Under the pieces are notes generated by a model, which was not told where the DNA came from, ran no database searches, and was given only the letters and a program-made list of their open reading frames with translations. Shown here piece by piece: positions 56,674 through 64,000 of a stretch of 64,000 bases of DNA. A program made the translations under genes and the position numbers. The stretch covers positions 26,121,931 to 26,185,930 of the forward strand of contig JAAALK010000286.1 of the NCBI GenBank assembly GCA_019279435.1. The letters are read 5' to 3'. Within the stretch, counting starts at the first letter, position 1; each line of letters starts with the position of its first letter. The DNA comes from Zizania palustris (Eukaryota > Streptophyta > Magnoliopsida > Poales > Poaceae).

Positions 56674-58765
56674 TCATCGCCTGAGAGCGTCGCTCATCCT
56701 TGATGCGACGAAAACAGAACCCAACCAAATGACCCGCCCGCTGACAGTAGGAACAATGAAAACTCTCCTAGGGGCACTCTCATGGGTCATAGGAGCAACT
56801 CTCATAGGCTCCTTGGGCTTCTGCTGAGTGGTTTTCTTGGGAGGGATTCTTTTTGTGGGAGGAGTGGTTTTCTTCGGAGTTCGGGTAGGCTTTTTGGCTG
56901 ATGGAGTGTCTAACAGAGCTCTCTCTTTCTCTACGGTAGTGGGTGAGGTAAAAACAGTTTTGTTTTCACTATCTGAAGGAATCCTCTCAAAACCCAAACC
57001 TAGAGCTAACCTTGCTCTGTCAGCACACATCTTGGTCTTGGCCAAGAGCAAATCCATCCTCCCCTTTCCCTCAGTGCATTTGTTAACCACAAAAAGAAGG
57101 TATTCATTCTCAGTCATAAGGTTCTCAGCTCGCTCTCTAATAGTGCCTAGTTGGTCCTTAAGGGTTATGCAAGTGTTACACACAGGTTGCACATCCTTAG
57201 AACTACCGGCCCTCTCCAATCTAGCCTCTAAGTCATGAACATGCTTATCACATAAATCGATGCTCTCACAAAATAAAGAATAGTTCATGCATTCAATTAC
57301 ATCATGAGGTTTAGAATCAACCACCAAAAGCTGCTTCTGTGCAGTCTCAAGCTCAGATAGAGTTTGAGCATGTACAGAACACAACTGAGCAAGCTCACCC
57401 ATGACAACAGTACAAGATTCACATTCAGCATCATTAACCCTAGACATAAGCATGGCATAATCAGTAGAAACAGTTTCTAGCCTAAGTCTAAGGTCTTTTC
57501 TATCTCTAGCGGCTTCCACAAGTAACCTATCTTGACCAAGAACTACTTCATTCAGTTCATCTAGTTTAATTGAAAGCTGGTCATAGGATAGTGGTACCTC
57601 AGATAAGTCAAGCTCATCGCCGCTGTGATCGCTGTCGGCCATGAAGCAAAGGCCGGTGAAATCTCTTCCCTTCTTGTCCTTCTTCTCCTCCTTCCTTGGA
57701 GACTCCTCCTCCTCAGTTGAGGAAGTGTCGATGTTGCTGAAAGCAGCAACAAATGCTCTGGAAGTGGGTTTGGCTACTCTCTTAGCCACCTTGGTTGCCG
57801 CGCTTGCCCTTCACAAAGGGTTTCCTCTCTTTCTTGTGGTATTTGGGGCGCTCACTCTCATCTCTCTTCTTGAGTTTCGGGCAATTGGCCTTGATATGAG
57901 AATTGTCACCACACTCAAAGCAACCACTAAAACCACTTCTCCTCTGATCCCGTCTCTCATGGTGAAAATTGGTGAACCTTCTGGCAATGAGAGCAAGCTC
58001 ATCATCATCTAGAGTATCCACCTGCTCCTTAGTGATGGAGACCAGGGAGGACACAACAAAACCATCTGCAAGAACACAAGTGCCAGATGTGCTTGCCTCT
58101 GCAGTGGTGCCACGGCTAGTGCTTGAAACCAATGCCAATGGATGTGGCAAAGAGTTTCTGTGCACTGCAAGAGATGCCTTGGCATTCTCTTTGGACTTTA
58201 GCTTGCTGAAGAGCTCATCACAGGTCAATGTGTCATAACCTGTGGACTCCTCAATGCTGGATATCTTCACTTCCCATATGCTACGATCAAGAGCATAGAG
58301 AAACTTGATAGCCCTATCATGATCATTGTAAGCAAGCGTCCAGTTGGACCGCAAGTTACTCACTATCGCATCAAAGCGAGAAAACATGGCATCTATATAT
58401 TCACCAGGTGCCTGCACAAACAGCTGATACTGTTGATTGTATGTGCTTTGGCGCCTAGCCTTAATCTCAGTAGAGCCCTCATGAAAAATAGTGAGTGTTA
58501 TCCAAATTTCCCTAGCTGTCCTAAGGTGTTGAACTCTGTCAAACTCCCTTCTGCTCAAACCAATGAACAGTATGTTTCTAGCATTGGAGTTCGCATTATA
58601 CTGATCCTTCTCTGTTTGAGAGGTGCGAGTTTCAGGGATGGAGTATTGTGCGTCCACAATCTCCCAAATTGCATTTCCTTGGCTTAGCACGTAAGCCTCC
58701 ATGCGCACCTTCCAGTATGCAAAATCAGTCCCATCGAACACAGGAATTTTACTAACTCTGTCCAT
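56674..58765 (-). pseudogene. gag of Sirevirus F, in shifted frames
   Basis: The ATG at 58765 lies about 50 bases after the primer site. The first frame (58765-57782, 327 residues) has the retrotransposon gag core (DGTDFAYWKVRMEAYVLSQG, KFLYALDRSIWEVK) and a zinc knuckle CFECGDNSHIKANC. A frame change near 57785 leads to a 371-residue frame that is highly charged and predicted coiled coil (DELNEVVLGQDRLLVEAARD, LSELETAQKQLLVV, LEARLERAG), ending in a Lys/Pro-rich stretch. Another shift near 56750 leads to a second knuckle (CSYCQRAGHLVGFC) in the frame that runs on into pol. The two-knuckle, coiled-coil gag matches D's remnant and the known large Sirevirus gag. Confidence 0.85.
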
Positions 58766-58815
58766 GTCACCAACAGATCACAAAACCGGTTAAGGTCAAC
58801 TGGTGATCTTAACCT

Positions 58816-58827
58816 GCTCTGATACCA
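58816..58827 (-). other. Primer-binding site, tRNA-Met type (element F)
   Basis: TGGTATCAGAGC on the - strand, two bases inside the 5' LTR. Confidence 0.9.
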
Positions 58828-58829
58828 AT

Positions 58830-60977
58830 TGTTGATCGGAAACGGCGACCAGAGGGGGGGTGAATGGGAGCTTTTAAAATTTCAGACCAAAATAGCCTTC
58901 TGTTTTAATTCTGTGTTCTGCGGAACAGGCTTCGAACACACCCTTCGAAGAACTGGTTCAGAGGTATTGGACAGCTCCAAAAACAGGCTTCATAAGGAGC
59001 AAAAGTTTGAAGCCAAGAATACTTCGCTCCACACACAAACCCAAAAATTCAGCTTCTGCTAAGTCAGTGCAGCCTTTGCACACAGGGTGCCTTCGTGCAG
59101 GCTTCACACATCACCCTTCGCAAGAGCGGACTTCCCTATGAGGGTTTTGATCAACTCTGCTACGGTAGTGCAGGCTCCGCACACAAGGTGCCTTCGAGCA
59201 GGCTTCGCACTACACCCTTCGCAAGAGCAGACTTCCCCTTGAGGACTTTGATCAAATACTTAGCGACAACAACTGGTGCTGGGCTTCGTACTTCGAAGAA
59301 CAAAACGCACACTTAACATACTTCGCTAAGGGCTTCGACTAGGGAAGAAAGAACGGGCTTCGATCAGTGCTTCACTAGTAATCAGAGAGGTCTAGCCTCC
59401 AGTTTACACAGAGCGAACAGACACTGGAAAACACACTTCGCTCAAACACACTTCGCTCAAACAGGCTTCTCACAAGTTCAACACAAAAGAAGTGACACAC
59501 AAGAGATCGAAGTATGTAGCGAGGTATGCATACAAGCTCAAGCAGAAAATGAACACAGAATCAAGACTTCGATGCTTGAACAGGGAACACAAAAATTGAA
59601 CTCACAGGATGAATACAGAGTGTGGTGGCTAGCACAGGAGTTCTACAATGAATGCTCAAAAATGTTAATGCGACCTACCCAGCCTCCACTATTTATAGGC
59701 ACTATTCACCCATGTGAATTGACTACTTTACCCCTAGGGTTTACACTGGTTTTGTCTCTTCAGAACAGAGGGGTACAAAAGGTAGTCTACTTTATTTGGA
59801 GGCTTCTTTTATCAGCTTTGCAGAGGGGACAACGTCAGCTTTTTATAGAGCAGACACTGTCAGCCTTTACAGTCTTGGACCCTTATGAAGCCCCCCTTCG
59901 CACGCGAGGGGTGCGGTAGCTTGGGTGAGAAGCCTTGAGCCTGACGGCCTTCGCTTCACCGAAGTCAGCCTTCGATACAGTGACGGTTTTGAGCCGAAGC
60001 GGTCAAAGCCCTTGGGCCTTCGCACCAACACCTTCGGAGTGGACCACCACGGCTTCACAGCTTCTCCTAGCTCAAACTCCGTCGGTCCGTGTACCGAAGC
60101 CATGCATGGCCTATGTACCTCAAGTCATCCTCACTCCAGAGCCAGCTTCGCTCCGGAGCCTGCTTCACTTCGAAGCCCCACCTTCGAAGTACCACCCTTC
60201 GAAGTCCCTCCTTCGTCCAAGGCCTCCGCATGAAGCATTCCATGAGCACTTCGTCGCAGTGTCTCTCCCCGAGCACACTCCTCGACGAGCCTCACCCGGA
60301 CCATGCCTTCGATGCACCTCGACTTCTGAGACCTTCGTCGGGTAAACCTTCGAGTGTCTCCCTTCGGGGCACACTTCGAAAATCTTGCCTCATTGATGAG
60401 GACTTGATCCACCATACTCCGAAGTCACTCCATTCGGAGTACCCTTCGAAGTGCCTCGCCTCCGAGGACTTCGTCTCGGAGTACCTTCACCCGGAGTCAC
60501 ACTCCGCACTTACTGCCTTCTCCTGGCGCACCTCGACTCGAGGTCCGACCTCGACCCCTTCGCAGCCTTTATGACGGAACTCCTTGCTCCCGTGACATCA
60601 AGCCTCCCGCTTGACCCAGGTTCACCTGCTGCGAACCGTCCGTCGCCTCTGAAGTCCCCTATGCACCACAGACAAGCAGACAAGTGTATCCAGTACCCCG
60701 GAGACCTCTCTGGGTAAACAACCTCCGATACACACTCCGGTGTACCGCCCAAAGTACCGAGACCTTCGGTACACACAATCATCGTTTACTGTCGGACCCC
60801 TCCGACAGGCACACTCCGCTACAATAGCTGCAGCCACCAGAGCCCACCGAACCCTTCGGTGAATCATCCTCTGAACACCTTCGGAGAACCAACCTCCGAA
60901 CCCCTTCGGAGGGACCCCTTCGAATCAGAGGGTAAAATCTGTCAATCACTCATCACAGACTCCGAAACCAACTCTTG
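58830..60977 (-). repeat. 5' LTR of Sirevirus F (about 2148 bp)
   Basis: + strand TGTTGATCGG...CCAACTCTTG. Nearly colinear with 49868-52014. TATA box on the - strand at 59690-59697. Its outer eight bases are missing relative to the 3' LTR. Confidence 0.88.
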
Positions 60978-62850
60978 TCCAATGTTTCTTTGATGTATCC
61001 ATAGTAAGCATTCTTTTGTCCAATGTTGTCTTCTGCTTCTGCTCTGACACCACTATTTTGGCGCTGACTCTTTTGATCGTTTGCTTTGGTATAGAATGTG
61101 AAACCATTGATGTCATACGCTTGCCATGTTTTAACCATGCTCAATGGACCGTAAGGCAATTTATTTATCATCATCTCTTCATTGGTTTCTCCAATCGAAA
61201 GGTTTATATCCCTCAGCCATGATGTGAAATGAATTTTGTGCTCTTTCATAATCCATTGTTCATCGCGATCTTCATTCTTTTCACGAAGCTCTTGCAGGTG
61301 TTGTTCAACATATGGTCTCATAATCGTCAACTGATGCATGACACTATAATGTGATTCTATTACTGTTTGGTAGCTATTGTCTCGTATGACTCAATGACTT
61401 CCTTAGTCGTGTAGCCCTCTATCATGGAACCCTCTGGATAAGCACAATTTTGTAAGTAACCCTTGAAGATAACCATGAGACGCTCATACACATACATATT
61501 ATGCAGGTACGTTGGACCGAGAACAAAGATCTGTTCTGCTATATGTATCATATAGTGCTCCACAATATCAAAGTATGAAGGAGGAAAGCACATCTCAAGA
61601 TGACACATAGTCTCTCTCATTTGTTTACGTAATTCATTTAACTCTTCAAGGTCGATCACATTCTTTGATATGACGTTGAAGAAGTGACACATGCGTGTGA
61701 TCACCATCTTTAGAAATGAATGTTTGATTCCTCTTACTATGATGGCGAGGAATAGCCCAAACATAACATGACAATCATGAGCGTTGTAGGCACTCATCCT
61801 CAGATCTGCTACGGAGACAATATTCTTTATGTTTGTTGACAATCCTGTTGGAACTCTGATTCCATGTAGACAACTGCAGATTGATCTTTTCTCACCAATT
61901 GTGAGGTTATAGCTAGCAGCCAGAAGGAAAAATTTTCCATTGGCCCTTTCGTGTGGGTGAAGCTCATGTCTAATTTCGAGAGTTTGAAGGTCCCTTCATA
62001 CTTTGAGTCCATCTTTTGATTTTTCCGGTATGTCTAACAAAATACCGATGGTGCTTTCGAAGACATTCTTCTCAACATGCATTGTATCGATAGCATGACC
62101 AATCTCCAACTCCTTCCAATAGGGCAAGTACCTAAAGAAGATTGATTGCTTTTTAAATGGAGCATCCTTTGAATTTTTTCAGATTTCTTCCTCTTCTTTC
62201 CGAAAACAACTTTGATATTTTTCACCATTTCGAATAGAAATTTGCCGTCTCGATGTCGTGGCGGCTGCCCAAGGTCGGTTGTACCGTCGAAATGGTTCTT
62301 ATTTCTTCGAAATTTGTGGTTTCTTGGTAAAAATCTGCGGTCTCGCATATATCTCGGCTTAATGAATGATGGAAGATGCATAGATTCTATCTGGTCCACA
62401 CACTGCACATGTTGTATTTCCTTTAACCTATCCTATTCTGGACATACTCCCGGGTTGTCAGCTATGGTGCAAAAGATCATGGCTCTTAGATTAAAGTGCT
62501 CTATTTTGTTTTCATCCCACACACGGACACCATGTTGCCATAGACGTTTCATATCCTCCATCAAAGGTTCTAGAAATACATCAATGTTATTGCTAGGTTG
62601 TTTTGGACCGGAAATTATAGTAGTGATCATAAGGTACTTTCTTTTACGACACAACAATGTTGGGTTTTTCGATCTCACCGAAGGAATTCGATCATTCCAT
62701 CCGTGCTAAGTCTCATCCTGATATTTCTGGGATCCTGCGAGAAGTCTGGATGGGTCAAGTTAAATGATTTCCACTCCCTAGCATCCGTAGGGTGCCGAAG
62801 TTTTTCGTCCTTCTTTCGCCCAACGAAATGCCAGATTAATAGTTCATCAC
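60978..62850 (-). pseudogene. CACTA TNP2 transposase gene G1, main part
   Basis: On the - strand from the right: WHFVGRKKDEKLRHP, a transposase tnp2 core with ISGPKQPSNNIDVFLEPLME and FNLRAMIFCTIADNPG (62678-62433), PRHRDGKFLFEMVKNI, DTMHVEKNVFES, then MSAYNAHDCHVMFGLFLAI and the DUF4218 block (CHLEMCFPPSYFDIVEH, YVYERLMVIFKGYLQN, YPEGSMIEGY; 61842-61360), then the start of DUF4216 (LPYGPLSMVKTWQAYDINGFTFYTK). Several frameshifts and stops (for example near 62433 and 62030). TNP2 is the catalytic subunit of En/Spm-type transposition. The N-terminus is cut off by the LTR at 62851; the C-terminus continues at 49867 beyond Sirevirus F. Confidence 0.88.
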
Positions 62851-64000
62851 TGAGGATCCATGCTGAATAGCGTGGGCCTCATGGCTCCAGAAGTGATGAG
62901 TCATTGTCAATGATAGTCAAAGAGGACAAAAGAAGAAGAGATCTACTGTTTCATGGGCCGCGTGTGACTCAGGTACATGGGCAGCGAGCGACTGTCGGGC
63001 AGAGGAGGCTGCGAAGTCGGGCTGGCCCAATCCGGGTACATGGGCCAGAAGTAGTAGAAGACCCACTAGGCTGTTGACCAGGGTTGACTCAGGTACACGG
63101 GCGGTGAGTGATTGCCGGGCTGAGAGAGCTGCGGAATCGGGCCGGCCCAATCCGAGTACCTATTGCAAAGTCGGTGGAGGCATTGTCAGTTTCGGCGCAA
63201 AACTGACAACCGTCGATCTTGTATCCGACTGTCTAGAAGAGAAGCTGTAGTCGCTACGAAAGCTTAGCTTCCGGATAAGTCATCTGTAACTCTAGGCCCA
63301 CAGTCAGTCAGTCATTGCCTTGCATTTATTGTTGCAGTGAATCTTCTATTCTCAAATCTTGTGCAGAAACTGCTGAGTTTTAATGGCTTCATTTCATTCG
63401 CACAACAAGTTTTTCAATGAATTTTGAGGCTTCGGAAGCTTCTGTTGGGTGTGTTCTTCACGCAAGTAGTACTAGTTCTTGCTGTTGCAAGTAGTACTGC
63501 TTTACTGTAGCTGCAGTACTCTGTGCCAGCTTTTTGCTTTCTACTGTCTTTTTGATCGAAGTTGACAGGCTCTAGAAACTTTTCTGGCTGTTTTCTGGCG
63601 AAGCCATCCTCTCTGTTCGAAGCCCCTCAGCTCTGTGAGGCAGGCTTCGATCTGACATACTCGAAGGCTTCGTTCGAACTTCGAACTTCGTTTTGTGTTC
63701 TGTGTTGCTAGCTTCGAAGTACTTTTTGAACGGACAACATCGCATACTTCGAACGACAGTGCGAAGGTACTCCGCCTCTAGCTGTTCGAAGTCCACACTT
63801 CGATAGGTTTCGAAGTTGGCTTCGAAGCTTTTCGTTCTGCTAGGCTTCGTTTTGGTTTCTTTGTTGCGTGTCAGCCTTCGCTTCTCGGTTCGAAGCTTGC
63901 TCTTTTCGAAGGTAGAGTGTTGGCTTCGATTTTGGTGCCTCTGTCGTGTGACGGGCTTCGCTTCTTTGTTCAAAGGTTGTCCGTCTGTGTTGAGTTCGTA
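62851..64000 (+). mobile_element. Sirevirus LTR (B/solo family), running off the window
   Basis: It starts TGAGGATCCATGCTGAA, matching the starts of LTR B and the solo LTR. It includes the doubled GACTCAGGTAC repeats (about 62967 and 63086) and a TTCGAA-rich stretch to the window end. 1150 bases of an expected 2.0-2.2 kb are visible, so it may be a solo LTR or the 5' LTR of a full element. Inserted into the TNP2 gene; the preceding five bases are ATCAC. Confidence 0.9.

Larger units (their letters stand above)
49868..60977 (-). mobile_element. Element F: Ty1/copia Sirevirus with both LTRs
   Basis: On the - strand: 5' LTR 60977-58830, primer site 58827-58816, gag, pol, noncoding region with GGGGGAG tracts, 3' LTR 52022-49868. 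It sits inside the DUF4216 coding region of a CACTA TNP2 gene. The outer end of the 5' LTR lacks the last eight bases of the 3' LTR, and the TNP2 flanks show no clear 5-bp duplication. The LTRs differ at many positions, so it is not recent. Confidence 0.92.

Overview
This window looks like intergenic, heterochromatin-type DNA from a grass nuclear genome (Poaceae; species not determined). The evidence is long-LTR Ty3/gypsy Tekay chromoviruses with a chromodomain and an extra ORF0 (organisation as in rice RIRE3/RIRE8), Ty1/copia Sireviruses with repeated GGGGGAG polypurine motifs, and CACTA (En/Spm) DNA transposons with TNP2, TnpA and ULP1-like genes. GC-rich LTR segments alternate with AT-rich noncoding DNA. 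I see no intact host gene, no rRNA or tRNA gene and no CRISPR array. Layout: (A) 1-10005, + strand, a very young and apparently intact Tekay element whose 5' LTR is cut by the window edge. It sits inside (B) 10006-14275, a Sirevirus of which RNase H, the 3' noncoding region and the 3' LTR (12097-14275) are visible. B sits inside the gag of (D), a second Sirevirus seen at 14276-15848 and 30346-33164, which has lost almost all of pol. D is also split by (C) 15849-30345, an older, inactivated Tekay element of A's family; C itself holds a reverse-oriented Sirevirus solo LTR (20673-22688) with a perfect CTCTC target-site duplication. D interrupts the reverse transcriptase of (E) 33165-40825, - strand, a third, diverged Tekay-like element. 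To the right, 41040-42035 carries an intron-containing but frameshifted fragment of a TPR gene of the NPG1-related (NPGR, calmodulin-binding) family. (G2) 43139-49177 is a degenerate CACTA element with TnpA-like and ULP1-like C48 protease remnants on the - strand. (G1) is a CACTA TNP2 transposase gene on the - strand, split into 60978-62850 and 49475-49867 by (F) 49868-60977, a - strand Sirevirus with both LTRs. At 62851-64000 another Sirevirus LTR of the B/solo family has inserted into TNP2 and runs off the window. How the parts work together: the elements are parasites of parasites, so the coding logic is retroelement replication (gag capsid; protease, RT, RNase H and integrase; chromodomain targeting) and DNA transposition, mostly broken by nonsense and frameshift changes. 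Only element A (ORF0 plus gag-pol) looks potentially functional. The most interesting signals are noncoding or semi-coding: a covarying foldback that encloses the polypurine tract and LTR start in three Sireviruses; a short exon-like acidic reading frame with a GC splice donor inside the Tekay LTRs, shared by diverged families; splice-acceptor-like sequence directly before both ORF0 and gag; and a 182-nt foldback inside CACTA G2.
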